A DNA stretch of 64,000 nucleotides from positions 213,609 to 277,608 of the forward strand of contig DIUR01000018.1 of NCBI GenBank assembly GCA_002428265.1. The letters are read 5' to 3'. Origin of the DNA: Bacteriovoracaceae bacterium UBA6153. Its GTDB lineage: Bacteria > Bdellovibrionota > Bacteriovoracia > Bacteriovoracales > Bacteriovoracaceae. The notes beneath the pieces were generated by a model. It saw nothing but the letters and a program-made list of their open reading frames with translations, had not been told where the DNA came from and ran no database searches. Position 1 is the stretch's first letter; each line of letters begins with the position of its first letter. Position numbers and translations under genes: made by a program. Below are positions 50,169 through 58,859 of this stretch, piece after piece.

Positions 50169-50612
50169 ATGAAAACTTATGTACTTTGCACAACTTTAGA
50201 ACAACATTCAATTGATACTCTCAAAAGAGTAAAAGACACTATTAATCTAAATAATGCCATTGTTCATATTGTAACAGTCATTGAAATTAAAGTTTATAAT
50301 CTGGACCTTGTTCCCTACATCTACCCGACAGAAGGTCAGTATGATGAAATGAAGAGTTCAGCAGAAATGATTATGCATTCTCTAGCTGGCGATCTTGGAA
50401 TTAATCAAGACAGCACTGTCTTTAATTGCTTTTTTGACTCTAATCGTGAAAATAAAATAAAAGATTACTTAATCGATGTTGAAGCCGATTTAGTCATTAC
50501 AGCAACTCGTGGCAAGCATGGAATAGATGGTCTATTTTCGAGTTCATTTACCGATTTTCTATGCAAGTTTTCACCATGTGATGTTTTAGTAATGAGACCC
50601 CATAAAGAATAA
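50169..50612 (+). CDS. Universal stress protein (single domain)
   Basis: A 147-residue UspA fold. IVHIVTVIEI and DLVITATRGKHGIDGLFSSSFTDFLCKFSPCDVLVMRP are the typical strand and ATP-loop regions; the G-2x-G-9x-G(S/T) nucleotide motif is partly degenerate (GKHG followed by FTD, no second Gly-Ser), so ATP binding is uncertain. It precedes the tandem-domain gene by 12 bases, in one operon. AGGAGTCATACAA precedes the ATG. Confidence 0.85.
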   Translation: MKTYVLCTTLEQHSIDTLKRVKDTINLNNAIVHIVTVIEIKVYNLDLVPYIYPTEGQYDEMKSSAEMIMHSLAGDLGINQDSTVFNCFFDSNRENKIKDYLIDVEADLVITATRGKHGIDGLFSSSFTDFLCKFSPCDVLVMRPHKE

Positions 50613-50624
50613 TAAGGAAGTTTT

Positions 50625-51494
50625 ATGAAAATACTTTGGCCCTATGAACCATTCTCAAGAGATGGCAAGCTTGATAAAATTGGTAAGGAAATTATCTTAA
50701 ATTACTTTTCTAATGATTCAGTAGAAGCTGTTTATATTTCATCTCATGCTGAAATTGAGCTCACAAATGCGTTTAACATTCCAATCAGATATAGGTTCAG
50801 CTTATTTCCCAAGAATTTAATTAAAAAGCAGCTGGATAAATTAAATTTAAAAAACCTTAAAATAAAAGTGATCGAATCTAATTTTCTTTCTACCAGTAAA
50901 ATGACGAATGAACTGGTAAATTATGCTCAAGAAAAAAAAGCAGACCTTATATTACTTGCTTCAAATAGTAAGAAGACAATTCCAAAATTTATCTTTGGAA
51001 GTTTTGCTGAGACCTTATTACACCTGTCGCACACAGATGTACTTATCTATCATCAAAAAAATGCCTATCTTAACAAAAAACCTGAAAAAATCATTTACGC
51101 TCATGACTTTACACTCAAGGGTTATAAAGGGCTCTTGAAAGCTATAGAATATGCCCAAAAGTGGGACGCAACACTATTTGTTCTTCATGTACCGATCCCT
51201 GCACCTGAACTTTCTGACGAAGATTTTTTATTTTCTATTGAGAATAATCTAAAAAAATGTGATCAGCTATTAAGCAAAATGAAGATAAAATTTAAGATTA
51301 TGAACTTGCTCGAAGATTATTCGATTGATGAATTGTCCATAGATGAAGTAATTCTTCTCTTTGCGAGAAAAAATAAGATTGACCTTATCGCAATGAGCAC
51401 TCAGGCAAATAATTTAAAAATTGTCTTAGGGGGAAGTATTGCTCGAAAAGTTTTAAGAAAATCAACTAAACCTATTTTAATATTTAAAACTTAA
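50625..51494 (+). CDS. Tandem-domain universal stress protein
   Basis: A 289-residue protein with two Usp domains. Domain 1 (about 1-143) ends with LASNSKKTIPKFIFGSFAETLLHLSHTDVLIY, domain 2 (about 150-289) with AMSTQANNLKIVLGGSIARKVLRKSTKPILIF, the second keeping the GGS nucleotide-loop piece. The N-terminal Trp-Pro-Tyr-Glu segment is unusual. Co-transcribed with the single-domain UspA. Family role: survival in stasis and low oxygen. Its stop overlaps the convergent kinase stop by 4 bases. Confidence 0.85.
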   Translation: MKILWPYEPFSRDGKLDKIGKEIILNYFSNDSVEAVYISSHAEIELTNAFNIPIRYRFSLFPKNLIKKQLDKLNLKNLKIKVIESNFLSTSKMTNELVNYAQEKKADLILLASNSKKTIPKFIFGSFAETLLHLSHTDVLIYHQKNAYLNKKPEKIIYAHDFTLKGYKGLLKAIEYAQKWDATLFVLHVPIPAPELSDEDFLFSIENNLKKCDQLLSKMKIKFKIMNLLEDYSIDELSIDEVILLFARKNKIDLIAMSTQANNLKIVLGGSIARKVLRKSTKPILIFKT

Positions 51495-52663
51495 TGAGTA
51501 TCACTATTTTTTGCTCTTGGAAGAATGACTATAAATGTTGTGCCTTTTTCAAGCGAGCTAGCAACATCAACGGATCCACCATGTGATTCGGCAATTCCTT
51601 TTACAATAGTAAGGCCAATCCCCCAACCGACACTATTGCCTTCTTCCACTGAACGGGCCCTCTGAAGATAGTTAAACAAGCTACGAGCTTCATCTTTATT
51701 TAAGACTTGCCCCCAATTATGAACTTTAATCGTAAGAGAATCCTCATTGGCAAATAGTCCAACTGAAATAACCTTATCCCTATCTCCGTATTTTATGGCA
51801 TTGCCACACAAGTTCTCAATAATTCTTTTAATGCCTAGACCTGACCAGATACCATTACCACTTCCCTGGACACAAAGATCAAATCGAGGACCATGTATTA
51901 AACTTAACTCTTCAATTGTTTTTTGAGCTATCTCATTTGCATCACAAAAATCCATTGGTATTGAAATTTTCTGTCCAGCACGAATTTTTGTCGCATTCAA
52001 TAAATCAGTGACCATCCCTTCGGTTCTACTAATATTTTGCAAAATTCTTGAGGTATGCTTCATTACAGTTTCATTAAAGTTTAAAGCTCTTTCAATTTGA
52101 AGTGTTGATAATTTCATTACAGTAAGTGGAGTTCTCAAATCATGTGTCAGCGTAGTGACAAAACGCTCGCTTGCTTCTCGGGCCACTCGATCTTTCAACA
52201 TTTCAGTGTGATTAACAAAACACTCCTCTTCTAATTTTTTCTTATCTGTAATATCAAAACGTATAGATAAAAACTCGCGCGGCCTTCCTCTTTCATTTAA
52301 AATTGGAACGATGGTTGTAAACACCCAATAAAAAGAGCCATCTTTTTTTTGGTTTTTTATTTCGCCCTTCCAGATTTTTCCAGACTTTATTGTTTTCCAT
52401 AAATCTGAAAAAAATTCCTTTGAATGATAACCCGAATTTATCATTCTATGATTTTCTCCAATTAATTCCGATCTATCATAACCTGTAATTTCACAAAACT
52501 TATCATTAACATAATTAATCTTCCCATTGATATCTGCAAACGCAACGATTGAAGACTCATCAATTGCATGTAATAAGTCACGTGTTCGTTTTTCTAAAGC
52601 TTCCGCATTTAAAAAATTCTTAACACTGTCGAGCTGAGAATTATTATCTTGAAGATTAATCAT
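51491..52663 (-). CDS. PAS-domain histidine kinase
   Basis: A 390-residue soluble kinase. The PAS domain (about 30-150) shows FADINGKINYVNDKFCEITGYDRSEL, and the PAC part has KKDGSFYWVFTTIVPI. HisKA is TLTHDLRTPLTVMKL, N box ENLCGNAIKYG, and G2 GWGIGLTIVKG. No membrane helix, so it senses an internal cue. There is no DNA-binding partner next to it. It is divergent from the CBS gene and closely resembles the kinase at 54780 in its core. Confidence 0.9.
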   Translation of the reverse strand: MINLQDNNSQLDSVKNFLNAEALEKRTRDLLHAIDESSIVAFADINGKINYVNDKFCEITGYDRSELIGENHRMINSGYHSKEFFSDLWKTIKSGKIWKGEIKNQKKDGSFYWVFTTIVPILNERGRPREFLSIRFDITDKKKLEEECFVNHTEMLKDRVAREASERFVTTLTHDLRTPLTVMKLSTLQIERALNFNETVMKHTSRILQNISRTEGMVTDLLNATKIRAGQKISIPMDFCDANEIAQKTIEELSLIHGPRFDLCVQGSGNGIWSGLGIKRIIENLCGNAIKYGDRDKVISVGLFANEDSLTIKVHNWGQVLNKDEARSLFNYLQRARSVEEGNSVGWGIGLTIVKGIAESHGGSVDVASSLEKGTTFIVILPRAKNSDTH

Positions 52664-52787
52664 ACTTACTCCCCTTATTAGAAAAACGTATCATGCTGGC
52701 CTTTACAAAAACCTAACAAGCATCAGCCTTTTCGTTTTATCTAAAACAAAAATCATAAGTCTGCCGTACTAACAAGCCATTATTAAA

Positions 52788-52801
52788 ATGATCCTTGTCA
52801 T
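52788..52801 (-). promoter_or_regulatory. FNR-like box in the kinase/CBS divergent promoter
   Basis: The plus-strand ATGATCCTTGTCAT reads ATGACAAGGATCAT on the minus strand, matching the ATGACA-N3-ATCAT boxes before the ATPase and UspA genes. It is 51 bases (centre to ATG) upstream of the CBS gene and about 130 from the kinase start, so it may act on both. Confidence 0.45.
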
Positions 52802-52845
52802 ATTCTTAAGATGATCTAAAGAGCATCCTAACAGAGGAGGTTCAT

Positions 52846-53310
52846 ATGGAAATAACAAGAAATTTGATGAGCGCAAAGCTTATAACAATGAAGCCAGAGG
52901 ATTCAATTATAGATGCACATTTAACCATGAAGGAAAAAGAAATAAGGCATATTCCTATTATAAACAAAGAGAATCAATTAGTCGGAATTGTGAGTAGTAG
53001 AGATGTTCAAAAAGCAATGATCATTAAAAAATTGAATGAATTTAATAATGAAATTATTATCCCCTCAGATTATAAAATTCAAGATTTCATGAATTGGCCA
53101 GTCGTTACTGTTAGAGAAAATACTCACATAAAGCTTGTTGCTGAAATACTATTGACAGAGAAAATATCATCTCTAGTTGTGCTTGATGAAAAATCAAATA
53201 TAACTGGTATCGTGACAACAACTGACATACTTACATACGTCATAAAAATGATAGAGGATCAAACCTCTTCTACTCATCTGACCTTAGCTTATTACTTAAG
53301 CAAGCAATAA
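52846..53310 (+). CDS. CBS-pair protein
   Basis: A 154-residue protein made of two CBS domains (about 1-60 and 75-140). The conserved strand-turn patterns are MSAKLITMKPEDSIIDAHLTMKEKEIRHIPIINKENQLVGIVSSRDV and MNWPVVTVRENTHIKLVAEILLTEKISSLVVLDEKSNITGIVTTTDIL. Such modules bind adenosine ligands (AMP, ATP, SAM) and report energy state. AGAGGAGG precedes the ATG, which is a strong site. It belongs to the stress set with the Usp proteins. Confidence 0.9.
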   Translation: MEITRNLMSAKLITMKPEDSIIDAHLTMKEKEIRHIPIINKENQLVGIVSSRDVQKAMIIKKLNEFNNEIIIPSDYKIQDFMNWPVVTVRENTHIKLVAEILLTEKISSLVVLDEKSNITGIVTTTDILTYVIKMIEDQTSSTHLTLAYYLSKQ

Positions 53311-53314
53311 GATT

Positions 53315-53358
53315 CAATACACTTTCCCAGGAAAATAATCCTGAGAAAGTGTGTATTG
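53315..53358. terminator. Long hairpin after the CBS gene
   Basis: CAATACACTTTCcCAGGA (53315-53332) pairs with TCCTGaGAAAGTGTGTATTG (53339-53358), a stem of about 17 bp with one mismatch and a 2-base bulge, around loop AAATAA. It fills the gap between the CBS stop and the convergent secreted-protein stop and could terminate both transcripts or stabilise them. There is no long T-tract on either side, so a classic intrinsic terminator is not certain. Confidence 0.5.
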
Positions 53359-53362
53359 AAAA

Positions 53363-53719
53363 TTATAAACTTGGTTGAATGAAAGTATTCGAGTCTTCAA
53401 GAAGCCCTTCAACTAAAAGAACCCCCGCGTATCCATTGCCTGTTGGCACTGCCAGGTATTTACCTTCCGCTTGAGCAACTTCAGTTTGTCCTTTGTAGAC
53501 AAATAGAGCAGAAGTCCCATTTTCTACAGCATAAAACATTCTGTATTCGCCTTCAGTTCCACCGTAAATTCCAGTCTGAACTTCTTGCATAACATGAGCG
53601 TTGCTGTTGTTGATGCTGCATGATCCATCACTGCCTTTTACACATTTGAATGAGTAAGGTGTGGCCGCATATAAGCTTGTAGTAAGAACGAAAAGTGCAA
53701 TTGCTGTTAGAAATTTCAT
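53363..53719 (-). CDS. Small secreted protein of unknown function
   Basis: A 118-residue protein with a signal peptide (LTAIALFVLTTSLYA). Mature part: two Cys in FKCVKGSDGSCSI (CxxxxxxxC-type, likely disulfide), then beta-rich Gly/Tyr segments (GIYGGTEGEYRMFYAVENG). No domain recognised. AGGAGAAGATATT precedes the ATG. Stands alone, convergent with the CBS gene. Confidence 0.6.
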   Translation of the reverse strand: MKFLTAIALFVLTTSLYAATPYSFKCVKGSDGSCSINNSNAHVMQEVQTGIYGGTEGEYRMFYAVENGTSALFVYKGQTEVAQAEGKYLAVPTGNGYAGVLLVEGLLEDSNTFIQPSL

Positions 53720-53857
53720 AAATATCTTCTCCTATGAAAAATTGGGTTGAATTATTTTATGAACTCTAAAGACGCTATTGCAAGATAAGATTTATTTAAA
53801 TCAATTGAGCACAGACTTATCTGGACTTCATGCAATTAGGTAAGTAGCTTTAATATT

Positions 53858-54796
53858 ATGAAAAATATAACTGATGATTTTACTCCAGAAGAAATCGCGG
53901 CCGGAGATGTCATAATATCTTCCGAAATCGTTCCGTGGCATTTTCCCATGATGAACGACACTGTTAGAAATGATGCTTATGAAAAAGCACTCAAATCTGC
54001 CCTTAAAAATGGCGGCGTTGTCCTTGATATTGGCTCAGGTTCTGGATTACTTGCAATGATGGCCGCTCGTCACGGGGCCAGTAAAGTCATTACTTGTGAA
54101 CTAGTTGAGATGGTTGCTGAAAAAGCAAAAATTATTATTAAACGTAACGGATTTGAAGATAAGATCCAGGTGATTAATCAACTTTCAACAAACCTGGTTG
54201 CAGAAACTGATTTACCAGAGCGCGCTGATATTTTAGTTACTGAAATATTTGATAATGGTTTATTAGGTGAGAATGCACTGGTTGCCATTAAGCATGCTAG
54301 AGAGCATTTATTAAAACCGAATGCACAGCTTATCCCTTCAGGAGTTCGCGTCTATGCCATGTGTATAGAGTCTAGGGAAATTTACACAAATCACCGAGTG
54401 GAAACCATATCTGGCTTTGACCTATCCCCTTTCAATCAATTTTCGTCATATGAATACTCTGGATATCATCTTGCAAAAACGGATTACAAACCTCTTAGTG
54501 CAACTACTCCTATCTTTGATTTTGATTTTCGATTAGATCATGAAAACGAATCAGCTCCGATCGAGTTTAAAATAACTGAATCGGGCACTTGTCATGCAGT
54601 CGCGTTTTGGTATGAGCTGCAGCTTGATGAAGAGACCATCATTAGCACTGCTCCTCACCTGCCTCAATTGTCTTGTTGGAAGCAGGCGGTTCAATTACTT
54701 CCGAAGCCAATTGCACTTACAAAGGGTGAGACTTTTAAATTAACAGCTCATCATGATGATGTGGCATTATGGTTTACTTCTACAAAGGAAGCCTAA
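53858..54796 (+). CDS. PRMT7-like protein methyltransferase
   Basis: A 312-residue protein. SAM motif I is VVLDIGSGSGLLAMMAARHGA, followed by the acidic ribose loop ITCELVEM. The double-E loop-like segment TEIFDNGLLGEN holds two Glu at the PRMT spacing, as in PRMT7 (EVFDTxLIGE). W-H-F-P-M-M-N-D-T-V-R-N-D-A-Y resembles the PRMT7 N-terminal motif and SCWKQAVQLL the THW-loop region. Expected reaction: arginine (or related) methylation with SAM. Such proteins are uncommon in bacteria. The last 17 bases overlap the convergent kinase stop. Confidence 0.75.
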   Translation: MKNITDDFTPEEIAAGDVIISSEIVPWHFPMMNDTVRNDAYEKALKSALKNGGVVLDIGSGSGLLAMMAARHGASKVITCELVEMVAEKAKIIIKRNGFEDKIQVINQLSTNLVAETDLPERADILVTEIFDNGLLGENALVAIKHAREHLLKPNAQLIPSGVRVYAMCIESREIYTNHRVETISGFDLSPFNQFSSYEYSGYHLAKTDYKPLSATTPIFDFDFRLDHENESAPIEFKITESGTCHAVAFWYELQLDEETIISTAPHLPQLSCWKQAVQLLPKPIALTKGETFKLTAHHDDVALWFTSTKEA

Positions 54797-55913
54797 TAAA
54801 AAAAGTCGTCCCTTGTGTCTCATTACTTGTCACAGAAACTGATCCACGATGAGACTCAACAATTGCTTTTACAGAAGCTAGCCCTATTCCCCAACCAGTT
54901 TTGCCACTTTGAATCGCAGCTTTTGTCCGGTTATAAGAGCTAAAAAGATTTTTTAACTCATCAGGCGAAATGGGTTCTCCATGATTATGGATAGCAACTT
55001 CTACATGACTACCTTGAAGCACAAGTGAAAAACTAATCTTAGTATCGTAACTTCCATACTTGATTGCATTAACTGCAATGTTTTCAATCATCCGATGAAT
55101 GGCGAGCTGATCCCAATTTCCTGAGACCTCAATCTCCACATCTTCAACATTAAATCGAGGTCCATGAATTTCACTTAGTTCATCAGCAACATTTTTTATA
55201 ATGAGATCAAGTCTACATTCATCGAGAACAACAGGAATGCCAAGACCAACTTTAATTCGATTAGCATCAAGAAGATTGTAAATCATTCTATCGGCACGAT
55301 CTAAACTTTGAGTGATTTTATCTAACATTGAGTGAGTATCGTCTTGATCACCTAATTCGTTCTTCAAATAAGAAGCAGCCATTTTTGCAATGGCCAAAGG
55401 ATTACGTAGATCATGAGACAAGGAAGCTACAAATCTCTCACGAAGATCGCGCTCTCTTTCAAGCTCTCTTAAATTTTCTTCTAATAAACGCTTTGAAAAT
55501 ACTCTATCTGTGACTTCTCTGGGAGTTGCAAGAATTCGATATGGCCTATCCTCACCGTAACTAATTCTAGAAAATGTTGTATCAAAATATCTCTCTTCCA
55601 GAATATTCGTCTCAAAATTCATGATGTTCACAAGACCTTCTTGTGAAACAAAAGATTCACCCGTTTCATAAACATTTTTTAAAATCAGCGGAAATTTAGT
55701 GGACTGAAGTTCAGGAACAACATCAAGAAGCTTTTTTCCTAACAAGTCTCTTTTAGGATAAATGTCCTGATACTTTTTATTGAACATCTCAATGACCATT
55801 TCTGGCCCTTGAAAAATAACCATGTGTGATTCAGAACCATAAAAAATCGCTTCGAATTTTGATCGTTCTTCATAAAGAGTTTGCGTTGTTTCTGACTGAT
55901 AAAAAAGCATCAA
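54780..55913 (-). CDS. PAS-domain histidine kinase
   Basis: A 377-residue soluble kinase. A PAS-like segment (about 20-130) holds VIFQGPEMVIEMFNKKYQDIYPKRDLLGKKLLDVVPE. The H box is SLSHDLRNPLAIAKMA, the N box ENIAVNAIKYG, G2 is GWGIGLASVKA, and the C-terminus is close to the kinase at 51491, so the two are paralogues in their core. No membrane helix or receiver. Its partner regulator is not adjacent. Confidence 0.9.
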   Translation of the reverse strand: MMLFYQSETTQTLYEERSKFEAIFYGSESHMVIFQGPEMVIEMFNKKYQDIYPKRDLLGKKLLDVVPELQSTKFPLILKNVYETGESFVSQEGLVNIMNFETNILEERYFDTTFSRISYGEDRPYRILATPREVTDRVFSKRLLEENLRELERERDLRERFVASLSHDLRNPLAIAKMAASYLKNELGDQDDTHSMLDKITQSLDRADRMIYNLLDANRIKVGLGIPVVLDECRLDLIIKNVADELSEIHGPRFNVEDVEIEVSGNWDQLAIHRMIENIAVNAIKYGSYDTKISFSLVLQGSHVEVAIHNHGEPISPDELKNLFSSYNRTKAAIQSGKTGWGIGLASVKAIVESHRGSVSVTSNETQGTTFFIRLPL

Positions 55914-55990
55914 AAAACCTATTAATAATTGTCTATTATCAATATTTTTGAATAAAAAAATCTCTTAAACAACTATTAATTTTGTGACAC

Positions 55991-56713
55991 TTAATGATAA
56001 GGAATGGCTGGAACATCATTACAAAAAAGCGGAATGTTTTCTTTTTGTATTTCAAAGGCCCTTTTATCCAAAGACTCCGTCCAAATAAGTGAGTTTACTT
56101 GAATTTTTAAAAACTCTAAGAGCATCTCTTTTGGGTCTTTTAATCCTAGAGATAGCGCTTTTATTCGATGTCCTTCATGGTTTAAGATTGAGCGCGCGAT
56201 AGATTCTACAAAATGCCTCGTAAGACAATTTTGATTTGTCTCTTTTAGCTCACCTACCTCTAAAAGCACGACCGCTTCATCATAGATAGCTTGCAGGTCA
56301 TACTGCTTAATACTCTCTTTCCACTTCTTGATGATTGGCTTCGTCTTATAAATAATTTGCTCACGAGGGGCCAGGTTATCAAGGTAATGAGAAGAAAACT
56401 TTGGTGTGAGGGCCATATCTATAAGATCATCGTGAAAGACGCCTATATCATGTTTAAGATAGGCCTTGGCTTCATAGTCCAATTTAATTGTTCCAAGAAT
56501 ACCTACTCTCTCCATAGCAATGAGCTCATAAGAGAGTTTAAGACTTTTATTATTTGAGAGCTCCGCGTATTTTGGAGCGCGCTCACGGTTGATTTTAGTG
56601 GCATCTGAGAGGTGTTTATAGATTGGAAGGTAGGCGTGCGCAGAGGATATAGTAAAAACTACCAGTCCTATTGAGAGAGCAATTTTTGACACAAGTTTGT
56701 AGCCTAAATTCAT
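55991..56713 (-). CDS. Secreted helical protein of unknown function
   Basis: A 240-residue protein with a signal peptide (IALSIGLVVFTISSAHA). The mature part is mostly helical and charged. Two Cys (QNCLTRH and FCNDVP) could form a disulfide. SIARSILNHEGHRIKALSLG shows His residues in a helix; no metal site can be claimed. It lies between a kinase gene and the methyltransferase pseudogene, same strand as both. Confidence 0.6.
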   Translation of the reverse strand: MNLGYKLVSKIALSIGLVVFTISSAHAYLPIYKHLSDATKINRERAPKYAELSNNKSLKLSYELIAMERVGILGTIKLDYEAKAYLKHDIGVFHDDLIDMALTPKFSSHYLDNLAPREQIIYKTKPIIKKWKESIKQYDLQAIYDEAVVLLEVGELKETNQNCLTRHFVESIARSILNHEGHRIKALSLGLKDPKEMLLEFLKIQVNSLIWTESLDKRAFEIQKENIPLFCNDVPAIPYH

Positions 56714-56765
56714 AGAGGAGAGAATAACAAATAATGGGATGTGAGAATGAGATCGTGTAAATATT

Positions 56766-57627
56766 TCACACTCTTCTATTTCTGACTAAAATTCTAAAAT
56801 AAGGGCATTTACCATTTATAGATAAATCCTTTTCGTCATTACCTTTTCTAAATTTTATAATTTCAAATTGCTCAGGATTGTATTTGTGTAAAAATGTGAT
56901 GGGCACACCAATAAAGCCGTCATAGTCATGAGGAATATCACTACTCTTATTCACATTAATAGCATCGTAGTTGTCATACTTAGGATACTCGCTTTCGTTT
57001 CCATAATAAGACTTTGTAAGAACTAAATCTTCGTGTCTTTTAAACGTATCCAAGTTTGTAAGCCATAAACAATTATTTGGAGAAACTATTCTATTTCCCT
57101 CTTCATCGATGCGGGCCTCAGTTCCATAAAGCACGTAGTGCTCTGGAACGATAAATCCTGAAATACCTCTACCTAACCCTATTCCCAACCTTTTTATCGT
57201 GCTTTATTAATTGAGCGACATATTCTCTAAATAATGAAAACGGTGGATTGGTCACGACAACATCAGACTTTTTTAAAAGCTCGATACTCTCTTCGCTTCT
57301 AAAGTCTCCATCCCCTTTGAAATGAATGATCTTCATTTTGTTGGCACTAGAAGACTCACTATAAAATCCATTCTCAGAATCTTCTTCTGGATTTTTATAA
57401 CAAGCAGTGATTAATTTTTTGAGTTTTAATTTTTTAAAATCGCGCGAGAAATAATTAAAGAAGTTACTAACTTTTGGATCATCACAATTGCAAAAAACAA
57501 CTTGGTCTTTAAAATGACTTTCGTAATGCTTTAACTCACTTTCGATATCTTTAAGCTGAGTGTAAAATTCATCCTTTTTATTAACTTTGGCATTTCTTAA
57601 TAAAGAGTGTTGTACTTTTCTTGTCAT
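56766..57627 (-). pseudogene. EcoRI-family adenine-specific DNA methyltransferase, frameshifted with internal deletion
   Basis: Two adjacent frames are halves of one enzyme. The 5' half (57627 down to 57169) has KDEFYTQLKDIESELKHY, VFCNCDDPKVSNFF and the catalytic TNPPF of N6-adenine methylases. It stops at IKHDKKVGNRVR. The 3' half (57188 down to 56766), in another frame, carries NCLWLTNLDTFKR, YPKYDNYDAINVNK and DYDGFIGVPITFLHKYNPEQFEI, all family C-terminal blocks. The expected middle (an IIGNxNAIT...IWLG stretch of about 20-25 residues) is missing at the junction. So a deletion with a shift has inactivated it. No restriction enzyme gene is adjacent. Confidence 0.75.
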
Positions 57628-57632
57628 TAAAT

Positions 57633-58706
57633 TTAATTTATCAATTCGAAAAGCCTAACATTATAAAATAATCGATTCTTACCTAATTTGGTATCTCTTA
57701 AAATGCCTGATGACTTAAGCTCATTTAAATACTTTGTAGCTGTCTGGTAATGAATCTTTAGCTCTTCAGAGAAAAACTTCGGTGTTGTAACCGGAGATGC
57801 GAATAAGTGATTCACTGTATCTATTGCATTCATTTTAGGGTGCTTCTCACGAATTATTTCCTTCATTAATTCATATTCTGCCATCATTATGAAAAGTTTT
57901 TGCTTCGTTTTTTCTGCTTGGGTTGTAAAACCTCTTAACATAAATAATACAAATCCTTCCCAGTCTTCTCTTTCAGTTACTCCCATGAGTGTATGATAGT
58001 ACTCTGCTCTATTTTTATTTAAATATCCGCTCATGTATAAAACAGGAAATGCAAGCAACCCCTCAGACACAATTTGCAGAGAAAGTAGAATTCTTCCTGT
58101 TCTTCCATTTCCATCGCCAAATGGATGGATCGCTTCGAATTGATAATGTGATATTGCACACCTAATTAAAGGATCAAGTTCTCCTTTCGAATCACCATTA
58201 ACATAATTTTCCCAGCGCCCAAGATGATCACTCAATTCTTTGGCCAAGGGAGGCGTGTAAACTTTTTCACCTGTCCTATCATTCATAATGGCATTCTGAA
58301 GCCTTCTAAATCCGGCCGAACCTGCAATGAGTTTTTCATGGATTCCTAACATGGCCCTAGTGGTGAGTCCTACATCTTTAAACATTCTATAGCCATGATT
58401 CATAGCTTCTCTATAACGAAGGACTTCCTTGTCTTCCCTTTTTAATTCTTTCTCAGGTAAGATTTGTCCCTCTAAGACGTTCTCAACAGTCGTATGAATA
58501 TCTTCTATTTTTGACGATTCAACTGATTCTTTCGCTACGGCCATCGACATCAACATCATGGGGTTGGGAATACTTGAACAATACCCTTTCAACTCCCCTA
58601 TAGCTCTGCTGGCATCATTTAAGGCCTTCAAGATAGAGACTGTATCCAAATTAGTTTTTGGTGGTAACGCAGGTAAATTAAAGGGTTCTTTAGGGTTAAA
58701 AGACAT
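57633..58706 (-). CDS. Fic/DOC protein with C-terminal winged helix
   Basis: A 357-residue protein. The Fic motif is HPFGDGNGRTGR (His194), the full AMP-transferase consensus. The N-terminal segment ESSKIEDIHTTVEN resembles the class II inhibitory helix (S/T)xxxE(G/N), here Ser64...Glu68 with Asp69 at the Gly/Asn position. Residues about 295-357 (FFSEELKIHYQTATKYLNELKSSGIL) look like a winged helix-turn-helix, common in self-regulating Fic proteins. It would AMPylate a target and may bind the palindromes upstream. It runs 5 bases upstream of the methyltransferase pseudogene. Confidence 0.88.
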   Translation of the reverse strand: MSFNPKEPFNLPALPPKTNLDTVSILKALNDASRAIGELKGYCSSIPNPMMLMSMAVAKESVESSKIEDIHTTVENVLEGQILPEKELKREDKEVLRYREAMNHGYRMFKDVGLTTRAMLGIHEKLIAGSAGFRRLQNAIMNDRTGEKVYTPPLAKELSDHLGRWENYVNGDSKGELDPLIRCAISHYQFEAIHPFGDGNGRTGRILLSLQIVSEGLLAFPVLYMSGYLNKNRAEYYHTLMGVTEREDWEGFVLFMLRGFTTQAEKTKQKLFIMMAEYELMKEIIREKHPKMNAIDTVNHLFASPVTTPKFFSEELKIHYQTATKYLNELKSSGILRDTKLGKNRLFYNVRLFELIN

Positions 58707-58721
58707 TGTCTAGCCTCTGAA

Positions 58722-58827
58722 TCACTATATCAAAATCATATAGTGAAAATATTGGGTTTTGTCGGTATATAATAGCCCATATGCCGAAAAAATACAATAT
58801 TATCGGTATATCATCACGACGTGATGA
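58722..58827. promoter_or_regulatory. Array of palindromes upstream of fic
   Basis: Three dyads lie in a row. TCACTATAT-N7-ATATAGTGA (58722-58746) is a perfect 9-bp repeat. TCGGTATAT-N8-ATATGCCGA (58762-58787) has 8 of 9 bp matched. TCATCACG-A-CGTGATGA (58811-58827) is a perfect 17-bp palindrome. TCGGTATAT also recurs at 58803-58811. The sequence between the fic start and these dyads is AT-rich, so the array probably covers the fic promoter and is a multi-site operator. Confidence 0.6.
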
Positions 58828-58859
58828 TTTTACTCATTGAAAGGTTCAAGTACTTTTAA

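Noticed and set aside
58722..58827. CRISPR or repeat array before fic
   Set aside because: Dyads differ from each other and repeats are too few and not regularly spaced; an operator array is more likely.
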